Notes: generated by a model not told the origin, from the sequence alone. DNA of 64,000 bases from Clostridium sp. M62/1 (GCF_020736365.1 NZ_CP085988.1:1494001-1558000), one strand, 5' to 3'. Positions 1-10,127 are shown, numbered from the stretch's first letter. Program-made: numbers and translations.

Positions 1-443
1 TGGGGGTGAGCGGCGAGTGTGATACGGTGGAATTCAGAAAATCAGAGAATGGAATCAAGCTGCATGGCCATAGGGATCTCTATGAAATTTATCCGGTAGA
101 ATATAAGAAGGGAAGCCCGAAAATTACAGAGGAGGACCGCCTTCAGCTTACCGCTCAGGCCATGTGCCTGGAGGAAATGTTTTCTGTAAATATTGCTGAG
201 GGGGCTATTTTTTACGGGGAAACAAGAAAACGGGAGGCTGTGACGTTTACAGATGAGCTGCGAACAGAAGTGAAGGAAATGTTTGAGGAAATGCATCAGT
301 ATTACAATCGCGGTTACACTCCGAAGGTTAAATGGAGCAAAAGCTGCAATGGCTGCTCTTTGAAGGACATCTGTCTGCCAAAGCTGGGAAAGGCACAGTC
401 AGTAAAAGCATATATCAGCCAGGCAGTTGGGGAGGAAGAATGA
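1..443 (+). CDS. cas4: CRISPR-associated exonuclease Cas4, type I-C (C-terminal part)
   Basis: Cas4 trims the ends of new spacer DNA and selects PAM-containing prespacers together with Cas1 and Cas2. The reading frame runs in from the left edge, so the N-terminus, including the first cluster cysteine, lies outside the window. The GTG at position 6 is an internal valine, not a start. The visible part has the RecB-type nuclease strand VEYKKG followed by a QLTAQAMCLEEM helix (motif III and the QxxxY-like region). Near the C-terminus is CNGCSLKDIC, giving three of the four cysteines expected for the iron-sulfur cluster. The stop overlaps the cas1 start (ATGA), so the two are translationally coupled. 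Identification is firm because cas1, broken cas2 and a type I-C repeat array follow. Confidence 0.9.
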   Translation, partial: GVSGECDTVEFRKSENGIKLHGHRDLYEIYPVEYKKGSPKITEEDRLQLTAQAMCLEEMFSVNIAEGAIFYGETRKREAVTFTDELRTEVKEMFEEMHQYYNRGYTPKVKWSKSCNGCSLKDICLPKLGKAQSVKAYISQAVGEEE

Positions 444-1471
444 GAAGGCTTTTAAATACATTGTATGTCACATCAGAGGACAGCTATCTGGCTCTGGATG
501 GAGAGAATATTGTGGTACTTACAGGTGAACAGGAGGCTGGCAGGCTTCCGCTTCATACGCTCGAATCGGTGATTTCCTTTGGATACCGGGGTACAAGCCC
601 TGCCCTTATGGGAGCGTGTGCAGAGCGGGGAATCTCTCTTTGCTATCTGACGCCCCAGGGTAAATTTCTGGCAAGGGTAAGCGGGAAAGTTAAGGGCAAT
701 GTACTGCTGAGACAAAGGCAGTTTGAGAGCAGCAGAAATGATGAGGAGAGCCTTGCAATTGCGAAAAACTGCATGATTGGAAAGGTACATAATGCCAGAT
801 GGGTGCTGGAGAGAGCCATAAGAGATCACGGAATGCAGATAGATGCAAAAAAGGTGAAAGAAGTATCCCTGCACTTAAAGGAGAGTCTGAAATGCATAGA
901 AAGAAGCAAGACAAAGGAAGAGCTGAGAGGTCATGAGGGAGAGGCGGCTGCGGCGTATTTCGGCGTATTTGATGAGCTGATCCTTCAGCAGAAAAAAGAG
1001 TTTTTCTTTCAAGGGCGCAGTAAAAGGCCGCCTATGGATAATGTCAATGCACTGCTGTCCTTCGTCTACACACTTCTTGCCAATATGATTTCTTCGGCTC
1101 TCGAGTGTGTGGGCCTTGATCCCTATGTAGGGTATTTTCATACGGATCGTCCGGGAAGGGCATCTCTGTCCTTTGACATAATAGAGGAGTTCCGGCCGGC
1201 GCTGGCAGATCGCTTTGTATTGTCGCTGATTAATAAAAAGCTCGTAAACGGAAAAGGGTTTAAGAAGAAAGAGAACGGAGCGGTTATTATGACGGATGAT
1301 ACAAAACGGATTGTACTGACAGAGTGGCAGAACAGGAAAAAAGAGACACTTACACATCCGTTTCTTAAGGAAAAAATAGAATGGGGAATGGCACCTTACG
1401 TCCAGGCATTGCTTCTGGCCAGATATCTGAGAGGAGATTTGGATGGTTATCCGCCTTTTTTATGGAAGTAG
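440..1471 (+). CDS. cas1: CRISPR-associated integrase Cas1, type I-C
   Basis: Cas1 is the metal-dependent integrase that inserts spacers at the leader end of the array, working as a Cas1-Cas2 complex. I chose the ATG at 440, which overlaps the cas4 stop and follows a GGAGGAAG ribosome site; an upstream frame extension to 332 only shadows cas4. The protein has 343 residues, normal for subtype I-C. The metal-binding residues look intact: Glu in GHEGEAAAAYF (about 166), His in GYFHTDRPGR (234) and the acidic cluster SFDIIEEFRP (246-250). The gene is undamaged, in contrast to cas2 downstream, so any loss of adaptation here would come from Cas2. Confidence 0.95.
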   Translation: MRRLLNTLYVTSEDSYLALDGENIVVLTGEQEAGRLPLHTLESVISFGYRGTSPALMGACAERGISLCYLTPQGKFLARVSGKVKGNVLLRQRQFESSRNDEESLAIAKNCMIGKVHNARWVLERAIRDHGMQIDAKKVKEVSLHLKESLKCIERSKTKEELRGHEGEAAAAYFGVFDELILQQKKEFFFQGRSKRPPMDNVNALLSFVYTLLANMISSALECVGLDPYVGYFHTDRPGRASLSFDIIEEFRPALADRFVLSLINKKLVNGKGFKKKENGAVIMTDDTKRIVLTEWQNRKKETLTHPFLKEKIEWGMAPYVQALLLARYLRGDLDGYPPFLWK

Positions 1472-1595
1472 GGCATAGGATAGGAAGAAGAAAGCGAACC
1501 TGAGAGAAATACAGTAAACACGGCGATGGGAAAACGAGTATGGAAACGTATGAGTGAAAAAGTGAAAAAAACGTGGGAAGCCTTAAGGAGGGAGA

Positions 1596-1613
1596 ATGCT
1601 TGTATTAATTACT
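1596..1613 (+). pseudogene. cas2: cas2, 5' fragment (six codons before the insertion)
   Basis: A strong AAGGAGGGAG ribosome site precedes ATG at 1596. The codons read MLVLIT, the first beta strand of a Cas2 protein, and the frame then runs into the insertion sequence and stops after one more codon. The remainder resumes in frame at 4791. Bases 1605-1613 (TTAATTACT) are repeated at 4791-4799, marking the target duplication made on insertion. Confidence 0.9.
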
Positions 1614-3203
1614 AACTAAAACTTCCCACACCATATTGGTGCGTTGATCCTTGAAAATTCAATATTTCAGCCAATAAAAAAAGCATAAATCTGTTCCGTT
1701 TGGTATAATGGAATTGACTAGAAACCATCTTTACAAAGGAGATTTATGCCATGTCCAGTATACCACAAAACTATTTCGTTGAGAACGACTTAATTGACTG
1801 TGTTCAGAGATTTTTTTCCAAACATCATGTTGGCAGGCTCCTTGCCAGATGTAATGGAATGAAGGAAAAAGGTGTTTCATCTGTTTCCCTGCTTCGTTAT
1901 AAACTCAGCAACATTTTTGTCGGAAGAAGTATGTATATGCAGCAGCGGACTGGCTCTTTTAAGGAGGCGTTTTCCAAGAACACTTTCTACCGTTTCCTTA
2001 ATTCTTCAAAAACAAACTGGCTTCGTTTTACTTCTCTTCTTGCAGCTGATATTGTCAATCATGACATTCGTGATCTGACAGATCCGGAAAGAAAAAATGT
2101 CTTTATCATTGATGACAGCCTTTTCAACCGTACCAGCTGTAAGAAAACGGAACTGGGATCAAAAGTTTTTGACCACACGGATATGCATTTCAAAAAGGGC
2201 TTCAGGATGCTTACTTTAAGCTGGAGTGATGGAAACACACTGATCCCTGTAAACAGCTGCCTGTTAGCGTCTGCAAAGAATACAAATATCATCGGCCCGG
2301 TAAAGGACTTTGACAACAGAACCCTTGCAGGAAAAAGACGTGCGCTAGCCCAAACAAAAGCACCAGAGGCAATGATGACTTTACTGAATACAGCCCTCAG
2401 TGCAGGGCTGAAAGCGGATTATGTCCTGTTTGATTCCTGGTTTTCCAATCCAGCACAGGTCACAGCCATCCATGCAAAAGGCATGGATGTGATTGCCATG
2501 ATTAAGAAAAGTAGCCGGATCAAATATTCGTACGGTGGTGAACAGCTGAATATCAAAGAAATCTATTCCCGGAACAAAAAGCGCCGTGGCAGATCAAAGT
2601 ATCTGCTTTCTGTTGATGTTATGGTAGGAAAGGCGAATCCAATTCCGGCGAAAATCGTATGCGTAAGGAACAAGGCAAACCGCAAGGACTGGCTTGCTTT
2701 TATCTGTACAGCTACAACACTTTCCGAGGAAGAGATTATCCGTATTTATGGAAAGCGCTGGCAGATCGAGGTCTTTTTCAAAACCTGCAAATCCATGCTG
2801 AATCTGGTTGGAGAATGCCACAGTTTATCTTATGATGCACTGACAGCCCATGTGGCGATCGTGTTTACCCGATATATGTTACTTGCAATGGAGCAGCGCC
2901 AAAATGAAGATCAGAGAACGCTTGGTGAACTGTTCTTCTTCCTTGTTGATGAAATGGCAGACATTACTTTCAACAGGTCACTTTGCATCCTGATGGAAGC
3001 CTTGATGGCAAGTCTTCAGGGAATCTTTAAACTAAGCGATGAGCAACTGAATGCTTTTACCGCTGATTTTGAAGCAAGATTGCCGGAATATCTGAGAAAA
3101 GCACTCCATTTGGAAGCTGCAGCGGCATAAATCGCTATTTTGTTAGCTGAAATATTGAATTTTCAAGGAACGAATCCCATTTTAGGTATGGGAAGTTTTA
3201 GTT
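1614..3203 (+). mobile_element. IS4-family insertion sequence, copy 1
   Basis: The element is bounded by imperfect inverted repeats. The left end reads CTAAAACTTCCCA from 1616, and the right end reads TGGGAAGTTTTAG up to 3201. Further inside, GAAAATTCAATATTTCAGC on the left is mirrored by GCTGAAATATTGAATTTTC on the right. The core element is about 1586 bp with one transposase gene. The exact outer boundary is ambiguous by two bases on each side because of the AA/TT at the ends. It differs from copy 2 by one base that I could find (A at 1655, T at 3244). It carries an extended -10 sequence (TGGTATAAT) and an AAAGGAG ribosome site in front of the transposase. Confidence 0.92.
1751..3130 (+). 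CDS. IS4-family DDE transposase (copy 1)
   Basis: This 459-residue transposase cuts and joins the element ends. Catalytic residues can be placed by eye: the first Asp in FIIDDSLFNR (121 or 122), the second in DYVLFDSWFS (228), and the Glu in the IS4 signature YGKRWQIEVFFKTCK (Tyr333, Arg336, Glu340, Lys347). That signature matches the Y-(2)-R-(3)-E-(6)-K pattern of the IS4 family. The frame is full length with no stop, so the element may be active. It is translated from ATG 1751 after an AAAGGAG site. The protein is identical to the one encoded by copy 2. Confidence 0.95.
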   Translation: MSSIPQNYFVENDLIDCVQRFFSKHHVGRLLARCNGMKEKGVSSVSLLRYKLSNIFVGRSMYMQQRTGSFKEAFSKNTFYRFLNSSKTNWLRFTSLLAADIVNHDIRDLTDPERKNVFIIDDSLFNRTSCKKTELGSKVFDHTDMHFKKGFRMLTLSWSDGNTLIPVNSCLLASAKNTNIIGPVKDFDNRTLAGKRRALAQTKAPEAMMTLLNTALSAGLKADYVLFDSWFSNPAQVTAIHAKGMDVIAMIKKSSRIKYSYGGEQLNIKEIYSRNKKRRGRSKYLLSVDVMVGKANPIPAKIVCVRNKANRKDWLAFICTATTLSEEEIIRIYGKRWQIEVFFKTCKSMLNLVGECHSLSYDALTAHVAIVFTRYMLLAMEQRQNEDQRTLGELFFFLVDEMADITFNRSLCILMEALMASLQGIFKLSDEQLNAFTADFEARLPEYLRKALHLEAAAA

Positions 3204-3204
3204 A

Positions 3205-4790
3205 CTAAAACTTCCCACACCATATTGGTGCGTTGATCCTTGATAATTCAATATTTCAGCCAATAAAAAAAGCATAAATCTGTTCCGTTTGGTATAATGG
3301 AATTGACTAGAAACCATCTTTACAAAGGAGATTTATGCCATGTCCAGTATACCACAAAACTATTTCGTTGAGAACGACTTAATTGACTGTGTTCAGAGAT
3401 TTTTTTCCAAACATCATGTTGGCAGGCTCCTTGCCAGATGTAATGGAATGAAGGAAAAAGGTGTTTCATCTGTTTCCCTGCTTCGTTATAAACTCAGCAA
3501 CATTTTTGTCGGAAGAAGTATGTATATGCAGCAGCGGACTGGCTCTTTTAAGGAGGCGTTTTCCAAGAACACTTTCTACCGTTTCCTTAATTCTTCAAAA
3601 ACAAACTGGCTTCGTTTTACTTCTCTTCTTGCAGCTGATATTGTCAATCATGACATTCGTGATCTGACAGATCCGGAAAGAAAAAATGTCTTTATCATTG
3701 ATGACAGCCTTTTCAACCGTACCAGCTGTAAGAAAACGGAACTGGGATCAAAAGTTTTTGACCACACGGATATGCATTTCAAAAAGGGCTTCAGGATGCT
3801 TACTTTAAGCTGGAGTGATGGAAACACACTGATCCCTGTAAACAGCTGCCTGTTAGCGTCTGCAAAGAATACAAATATCATCGGCCCGGTAAAGGACTTT
3901 GACAACAGAACCCTTGCAGGAAAAAGACGTGCGCTAGCCCAAACAAAAGCACCAGAGGCAATGATGACTTTACTGAATACAGCCCTCAGTGCAGGGCTGA
4001 AAGCGGATTATGTCCTGTTTGATTCCTGGTTTTCCAATCCAGCACAGGTCACAGCCATCCATGCAAAAGGCATGGATGTGATTGCCATGATTAAGAAAAG
4101 TAGCCGGATCAAATATTCGTACGGTGGTGAACAGCTGAATATCAAAGAAATCTATTCCCGGAACAAAAAGCGCCGTGGCAGATCAAAGTATCTGCTTTCT
4201 GTTGATGTTATGGTAGGAAAGGCGAATCCAATTCCGGCGAAAATCGTATGCGTAAGGAACAAGGCAAACCGCAAGGACTGGCTTGCTTTTATCTGTACAG
4301 CTACAACACTTTCCGAGGAAGAGATTATCCGTATTTATGGAAAGCGCTGGCAGATCGAGGTCTTTTTCAAAACCTGCAAATCCATGCTGAATCTGGTTGG
4401 AGAATGCCACAGTTTATCTTATGATGCACTGACAGCCCATGTGGCGATCGTGTTTACCCGATATATGTTACTTGCAATGGAGCAGCGCCAAAATGAAGAT
4501 CAGAGAACGCTTGGTGAACTGTTCTTCTTCCTTGTTGATGAAATGGCAGACATTACTTTCAACAGGTCACTTTGCATCCTGATGGAAGCCTTGATGGCAA
4601 GTCTTCAGGGAATCTTTAAACTAAGCGATGAGCAACTGAATGCTTTTACCGCTGATTTTGAAGCAAGATTGCCGGAATATCTGAGAAAAGCACTCCATTT
4701 GGAAGCTGCAGCGGCATAAATCGCTATTTTGTTAGCTGAAATATTGAATTTTCAAGGAACGAATCCCATTTTAGGTATGGGAAGTTTTAG
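3205..4790 (+). mobile_element. IS4-family insertion sequence, copy 2 (tandem, same orientation)
   Basis: A second copy lies in the same orientation 3 bp (TTA) after the right end of copy 1. Its left end begins CTAAAACTTCCC at 3205 and its right end GGGAAGTTTTAG finishes at 4790, directly followed by the duplicated target TTAATTACT and the rest of cas2. The joined ends form a perfect 12-bp inverted repeat around the TTA. No target duplication separates the copies, which suggests insertion as a tandem dimer or duplication in place rather than two independent events. Confidence 0.92.
3340..4719 (+). CDS. IS4-family DDE transposase (copy 2)
   Basis: This gene encodes a 459-residue protein identical to the transposase of copy 1, with the same DDE residues and Y-(2)-R-(3)-E-(6)-K signature. 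Identity across the whole element implies a recent event. Transcription from either copy runs toward the 3' part of cas2 and the array leader, so read-through may reach the array. Confidence 0.95.
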   Translation: MSSIPQNYFVENDLIDCVQRFFSKHHVGRLLARCNGMKEKGVSSVSLLRYKLSNIFVGRSMYMQQRTGSFKEAFSKNTFYRFLNSSKTNWLRFTSLLAADIVNHDIRDLTDPERKNVFIIDDSLFNRTSCKKTELGSKVFDHTDMHFKKGFRMLTLSWSDGNTLIPVNSCLLASAKNTNIIGPVKDFDNRTLAGKRRALAQTKAPEAMMTLLNTALSAGLKADYVLFDSWFSNPAQVTAIHAKGMDVIAMIKKSSRIKYSYGGEQLNIKEIYSRNKKRRGRSKYLLSVDVMVGKANPIPAKIVCVRNKANRKDWLAFICTATTLSEEEIIRIYGKRWQIEVFFKTCKSMLNLVGECHSLSYDALTAHVAIVFTRYMLLAMEQRQNEDQRTLGELFFFLVDEMADITFNRSLCILMEALMASLQGIFKLSDEQLNAFTADFEARLPEYLRKALHLEAAAA

Positions 4791-5072
4791 TTAATTACTT
4801 ATGATGTCAACACAGAAACACCGGAGGGAAAAGCAAGACTGAGAAAAGTGGCAAAACAGTGCGTCAATTACGGAAGGAGAGTCCAGAACTCCGTATTTGA
4901 GTGCATTCTGGACAGCGCCCAGTGCGTAAAACTGAAATGTGAACTGGAAGAGCTGGTAGATAAGCAGACAGACAGCCTCCGTTTTTATTATCTGGGAAAT
5001 AATTATAAAACCAAGGTAGAACATATTGGAGTAGAGAGGGGGACGCCCGCAGATTCTGTATTGATTTTCTAG
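4791..5072 (+). pseudogene. cas2: cas2, 3' fragment (residues 4 to the end)
   Basis: Joined to the six codons at 1596 and counting the 9-bp duplication once, the frame gives a protein of about 96 residues beginning MLVLITYDVNTETPEGKAR and ending RGTPADSVLIF, a typical type I-C Cas2. The conserved Asp after the first strand (LITYD) is on this side of the insertion. The remaining frame has a late ATG at 4848 (MAKQCVNYGRR). A protein from there would lack the first beta strand and that Asp, so it is unlikely to dimerise or support integration. No other base damage is visible, so precise loss of the insertion could restore the gene. Confidence 0.92.
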
Positions 5073-5241
5073 TGCGAATAACAGTTACACATAAAATTCC
5101 CTGGAGATTCGCACCGAAAAAACTGCACAAAAAATTATGAAATGGACAGGATAGAGGGAAAAATGGCCTGTAATAATAAATTATGAATGAAAAAATGTGC
5201 AAACTGCTGAAAATCGCACAAGATATTTGGGCAGTTTTGCC
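5073..5241 (+). promoter_or_regulatory. CRISPR leader
   Basis: This is a 169-bp AT-rich non-coding stretch between the cas2 stop and the first repeat, on the side where repeats are perfectly conserved. In type I-C systems the leader carries the array promoter and the integration site. I cannot assign a clear -35/-10 pair by eye. Confidence 0.7.
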
Positions 5242-8200
5242 GTCGCTCCCCTCGCGGGAGCGTGGATTGAAATTTTTACCTCCAAATATAAGTATAACAT
5301 GCTTTGTTGTCGCTCCCCTCGCGGGAGCGTGGATTGAAATAGGCCATCGGATTCATAGCGCAGGAAGTAGAGATGGGTCGCTCCCCTCGCGGGAGCGTGG
5401 ATTGAAATCTACCCTTCTGCTCCCTTTGGAATTACTCCTGGGTCGCTCCCCTCGCGGGAGCGTGGATTGAAATCCGAAAACAATATTAGCAATGCCCCTC
5501 CAAACCATGTCGCTCCCCTCGCGGGAGCGTGGATTGAAATCCTCATCTTCGGAAGCAAGCTTGACTCTGCGAAGTCGCTCCCCTCGCGGGAGCGTGGATT
5601 GAAATTGTTCCAAGGCCTACATGTTCCGGCAATACTGCCGTCGCTCCCCTCGCGGGAGCGTGGATTGAAATCAGCAGGTCAGCCCATTTTGTACGGGCAA
5701 GGGCGGTCGCTCCCCTCGCGGGAGCGTGGATTGAAATCATCCGAACAAAATGAGCCTTGGCTGGTAATAGAGTCGCTCCCCTCGCGGGAGCGTGGATTGA
5801 AATAAATTTACGCCACGATCTTATTTATTGTTTTACTCGTCGCTCCCCTCGCGGGAGCGTGGATTGAAATATATGGACAAGGGAAAGGTAAGCAAAATAC
5901 ATGGGTCGCTCCCCTCGCGGGAGCGTGGATTGAAATCCAATGAGCCACTACATCAGGGTGTGCTACACCGTCGTCGCTCCCCTCGCGGGAGCGTGGATTG
6001 AAATATCCGCACCGATTCAGACGGACTTTTGCGACGGAGTCGCTCCCCTCGCGGGAGCGTGGATTGAAATCATATCCTTTTGGGCTATCTATGTACATGT
6101 ATTCGTCGCTCCCCTCGCGGGAGCGTGGATTGAAATCTCCTATGCATCACCACAGGTTTTTCGCCCTCTCTGGGTCGCTCCCCTCGCGGGAGCGTGGATT
6201 GAAATATTAAACACTGCCGCCATATCTTTTCCGCCGTCTGCGTCGCTCCCCTCGCGGGAGCGTGGATTGAAATCATTAATCTGTCTTTTAAACCAAATGG
6301 ATATATTGTCGCTCCCCTCGCGGGAGCGTGGATTGAAATTTGCCAGGATGCTTGAAGAGAAAGCTGCTGAGAGTCGTCGCTCCCCTCGCGGGAGCGTGGA
6401 TTGAAATTGGAGCAATAGAATATACTTTTCGTGTACTTTTGGTCGCTCCCCTCGCGGGAGCGTGGATTGAAATTACTATTGGATTTTATATGTATTCTGG
6501 AATGTATGTCGCTCCCCTCGCGGGAGCGTGGATTGAAATCGCGATGTAGGTGTCCGCCCGTCCTGTCTCCGAGTCGCTCCCCTCGCGGGAGCGTGGATTG
6601 AAATCCGGATAGCTTTTTTGACCTTGCCATTGTAGATCCAGTCGCTCCCCTCGCGGGAGCGTGGATTGAAATTAATAGTGGATTCTTTTACATGCGCCCT
6701 GGTCTTTTCGTCGCTCCCCTCGCGGGAGCGTGGATTGAAATTACGTCTTTTACTTCCGCTTTATTTAAGACAGCGTCGCTCCCCTCGCGGGAGCGTGGAT
6801 TGAAATAAAGACGGCTCCGTCATCAGTAGCATAGGCAAATAGTCGCTCCCCTCGCGGGAGCGTGGATTGAAATCGAACTGTTTCGTCGGCCTGGGCCTGA
6901 ATCTTATCGTCGCTCCCCTCGCGGGAGCGTGGATTGAAATATAAGCCAGATCATCCTGATACCTTCCGTAATCGTCGCTCCCCTCGCGGGAGCGTGGATT
7001 GAAATCTGTGTATCCTGAAATTCCGTGTTGCTCTGCCAGGTCGCTCCCCTCGCGGGAGCGTGGATTGAAATTTGATGACATTTGTTGTCTATGACGTAAT
7101 GATACAGTCGCTCCCCTCGCGGGAGCGTGGATTGAAATCGAATTGCCCCCGCTGTTTATATCCAGCATCAGAGTCGCTCCCCTCGCGGGAGCGTGGATTG
7201 AAATCCGCGTCCAAATCCTTCTTTCCGGCGAGTAGACCAAGTCGCTCCCCTCGCGGGAGCGTGGATTGAAATTCTTGTTACTGTGACTAAAAAAAAACAG
7301 TAGAGCCGTCGCTCCCCTCGCGGGAGCGTGGATTGAAATTACATACGATTTTGCGCTTGCTACAATCTTCTCCGTCGCTCCCCTCGCGGGAGCGTGGATT
7401 GAAATAGCTTGTCCCTTTTAGACTTGCAAGCCCCTTCCTCGTCGCTCCCCTCGCGGGAGCGTGGATTGAAATTGCTTGATTGAGAATAAGATAACTGGAA
7501 ATAACAGTCGCTCCCCTCGCGGGAGCGTGGATTGAAATCTACAGCGAGTATATGGACAGCAAACAGTCCTACCGTCGCTCCCCTCGCGGGAGCGTGGATT
7601 GAAATTCCTCCGCTTCAGGAAGTCCATAAAAGCAGCCCTTGTCGCTCCCCTCGCGGGAGCGTGGATTGAAATAACCTGCTCATCTGTAAGATCCGGGTTT
7701 GCAGTAGTCGCTCCCCTCGCGGGAGCGTGGATTGAAATAGTACAGCGATATAATTGCATAACCATCCCGGCGTCGCTCCCCTCGCGGGAGCGTGGATTGA
7801 AATCGGATGTGGAGATTGAGGAGAGAGAATGAGCACAGAGTCGCTCCCCTCGCGGGAGCGTGGATTGAAATACTGTCCTGTACGGTCACACACCGGATCA
7901 GGGCATCGTCGCTCCCCTCGCGGGAGCGTGGATTGAAATCTTCATCTCCCGGTTCAAGATCTTAAATTTTCCCGTCGCTCCCCTCGCGGGAGCGTGGATT
8001 GAAATTCTCTTGTACCGTTCCAGAGCTTTCAGCTGCTGTGTCGCTCCCCTCGCGGGAGCGTGGATTGAAATTAATATAGAAAAAGGGAATCGTTCTGTTA
8101 CCGACCGTCGCTCCCCTCGCGGGAGCGTGGATTGAAATTGTTCCAAAAATCAGAGTGCCGGAAATGCTCTGCTGGTCGCTCCCCTCGCGGGAGCGTGGAT

Positions 8201-8404
8201 TGAAATCTCTATCCGCATCCCTCTTGCCAGTAGATCCGTCGTCGCTCCCCTCGCGGGAGCGTGGATTGAAATACATGTCCGTTTAGAAGCTCTTCATCAC
8301 TGTTTTGTCGCTCCCCTCGCGGGAGCGCGGATTGAAATCAGTGCCGATGATACTATTATAGCACATTTTCGCGTCGCTCCCCTCGCGGGAGCGTGGATTG
8401 AAGT
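5242..8404 (+). CRISPR. Type I-C CRISPR array, 48 repeats and 47 spacers
   Basis: The repeat is 32 bp, starting GTCGCTCCCC, with centre TCGCGGGAGC and end GTGGATTGAAAT. The inner GCTCCC/GGGAGC arms form the hairpin cut by Cas5d in type I-C systems, and the GTGGATTGAAAY tail is the usual I-C sequence. Repeats start at 5242, 5309, 5377, 5442 and so on to 8307 and 8373, with periods of 65-69 bp and spacers of 33-37 bp. All repeats seem identical except the last two: T to C at 8328 and A to G at 8403. That places the old end on the right and the leader on the left, so transcription is left to right. I saw no duplicated spacer. Confidence 0.98.
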
Positions 8405-8461
8405 TCTGTATTCTCATTACCATTATATCAATTTAATATGTCAGTCATCTAAAAAATATAT

Positions 8462-8491
8462 TTTACAGGTGTCTAATAATCAGTGTAATAT
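8462..8491 (+). promoter_or_regulatory. Promoter of pckA
   Basis: The sequence TTTACA at 8462 is followed after 18 bp by TAATAT at 8486, about 45 bp before the pckA start. An AGGAGG ribosome site follows at 8522-8527. Confidence 0.6.
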
Positions 8492-8534
8492 ATGAAGTAT
8501 AGGTAAAAAATTACAACCGACAGGAGGCAATTTC

Positions 8535-10127
8535 ATGAAAGAAAACCATAGCTTAGAAATGATTGGAATTCAGAATACCACAGGCAAGGTTCACTACAAT
8601 TTAAGCCCTGCCCGTCTGGTAGAGGAGGCTCTTCGCCGCGGTGAAGGTGTGTTAACAGATACAGGTGCTCTTTCTGTTACTACAGGCAAATACACAGGAC
8701 GTTCACCAAAAGACAAATTCATCGTGGACACAAAGGACGTTCATGATAAGATTGCCTGGGGAGATGTAAATGTTGCTATCTCTGAGGATGCCTACCAGTC
8801 AATTAAAAATAAAATGTTTGCATATCTGGCTGACAAGGAATTATACGTATTCCAGGGTTTTGCAGGAGCTGACAAGAAGTACACCAGAAAGTTCATGGTT
8901 GTCAATGAACTTGCAAGCCAGAACCTGTTCATTCATCAGTTACTGATCAGACCGACAGCTGAGGAGCTGGAAAATTACGGCGCATCTGATTTTACCATCG
9001 TTGCAGCTCCTGGCTTTACCTGCGATCCGGCTGTAGACGGGACAAATTCCGAGGCAGCTATCATTGTCAACTTCCAGGACAAGATGGTACTGATTGCCGG
9101 TTCCAAGTATTCCGGAGAGATCAAGAAATCCGTATTCTCCGTAATGAACTATCTGATGCCGGTTGAGGAGAATGTACTCCCGATGCACTGCTCTGCCAAC
9201 ATGGATCCTGAGACCCATGAGACAGCTGTATTCTTCGGTCTCTCCGGAACAGGAAAGACAACTCTCTCCGCCGATCCTGGAAGAAAGCTCATCGGTGACG
9301 ACGAGCACGGCTGGTCTGACAACGGCGTATTCAACTTCGAGGGCGGCTGCTATGCAAAGTGCATCAATCTGGATCCGAAGAATGAGCCGGAGATTTACAA
9401 TGCCATCCGTTTCGGAAGCGAGGTGGAGAACGTAGTTCTGGATCCGGAAACAAGAAAGCCGGATTATGATGATGACTCTATCACGGAGAATACCCGTGTG
9501 GGCTACCCGATCACCTACATTGACAATGCTCAGATTCCGGGAGAGGGAGGAATTCCGAAGGTTGTTATCTTCCTGACAGCTGATGCGTTCGGCGTACTTC
9601 CGCCAATCTCCAGACTGGACGAGAATGCAGCAATGTATCACTTTGTGACAGGATTTACCTCCAAGTTAGCCGGTACAGAGCGCGGAATCAAGGAGCCGCA
9701 GCCGACATTCAGCACACTGTTCGGCGAGCCGTTCATGCCTCTCGATCCGTCTGTATATGCAGAGATGTTAGGTGAGAGAATTAAAAAGTACAACACAAAG
9801 GTTTACCTTGTAAATACAGGCTGGACAGGCGGTCCTTACGGAGTGGGAAGCAGAATGAAGCTGTCCTACACGAGAGCCATGGTAACAGCAGCATTAAACG
9901 GAGAGCTGGAGAAGGCTGAGTACAAACACGACGATGTATTTAATGTAGACGTGCCCCAGTCCTGCCCAGGTGCTCCGGCAGAGATTATGAATCCGAGAGA
10001 CACATGGGCTGATAAGGCAGCTTATGATGAGGCAGCTGCCAAGCTGGCTAAGATGTTCAAGGACAACTTTGACAAGAAGTACCCGAATATGCCGGAAGAG
10101 ATCAAGAATGCCGGCCCGAGAGCTTAA
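8535..10127 (+). CDS. pckA: Phosphoenolpyruvate carboxykinase (ATP)
   Basis: This enzyme interconverts oxaloacetate plus ATP with phosphoenolpyruvate, CO2 and ADP. In anaerobic gut bacteria it often runs toward oxaloacetate as an ATP-yielding carboxylation. The 530 residues match the usual length of the ATP-dependent family. Visible motifs are the substrate loop [14 protein letters not shown] near residues 49-62, the kinase P-loop [11 protein letters not shown] at about 235-245, and the metal-binding GDDEHGW at 254-260. The start is fixed by the CAGGAGG site. The gene stands alone downstream of the CRISPR array, with its own promoter and a candidate terminator. Confidence 0.97.
   Translation: MKENHSLEMIGIQNTTGKVHYNLSPARLVEEALRRGEGVLTDTGALSVTTGKYTGRSPKDKFIVDTKDVHDKIAWGDVNVAISEDAYQSIKNKMFAYLADKELYVFQGFAGADKKYTRKFMVVNELASQNLFIHQLLIRPTAEELENYGASDFTIVAAPGFTCDPAVDGTNSEAAIIVNFQDKMVLIAGSKYSGEIKKSVFSVMNYLMPVEENVLPMHCSANMDPETHETAVFFGLSGTGKTTLSADPGRKLIGDDEHGWSDNGVFNFEGGCYAKCINLDPKNEPEIYNAIRFGSEVENVVLDPETRKPDYDDDSITENTRVGYPITYIDNAQIPGEGGIPKVVIFLTADAFGVLPPISRLDENAAMYHFVTGFTSKLAGTERGIKEPQPTFSTLFGEPFMPLDPSVYAEMLGERIKKYNTKVYLVNTGWTGGPYGVGSRMKLSYTRAMVTAALNGELEKAEYKHDDVFNVDVPQSCPGAPAEIMNPRDTWADKAAYDEAAAKLAKMFKDNFDKKYPNMPEEIKNAGPRA

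Noticed and set aside
6807..6841. A CRISPR spacer sharing about 14 bases (AAAGACGGCTCCGT) with 12647-12660
   Set aside because: The match is limited to less than half the spacer, includes no convincing seed plus PAM, and is likely chance; not called self-targeting.
5183..8276. Many overlapping open frames on both strands inside the CRISPR array
   Set aside because: All consist of repeated SLPSRERGLK, VAPLAGAWIEI or ISIHAPARGAT units, which are translations of the 32-bp repeat, not proteins.
8940..9641. Long antisense frame within pckA
   Set aside because: It mirrors the coding strand of a well-conserved gene and has no ribosome site; similar shadows in recA, rny and pyk were also dropped.
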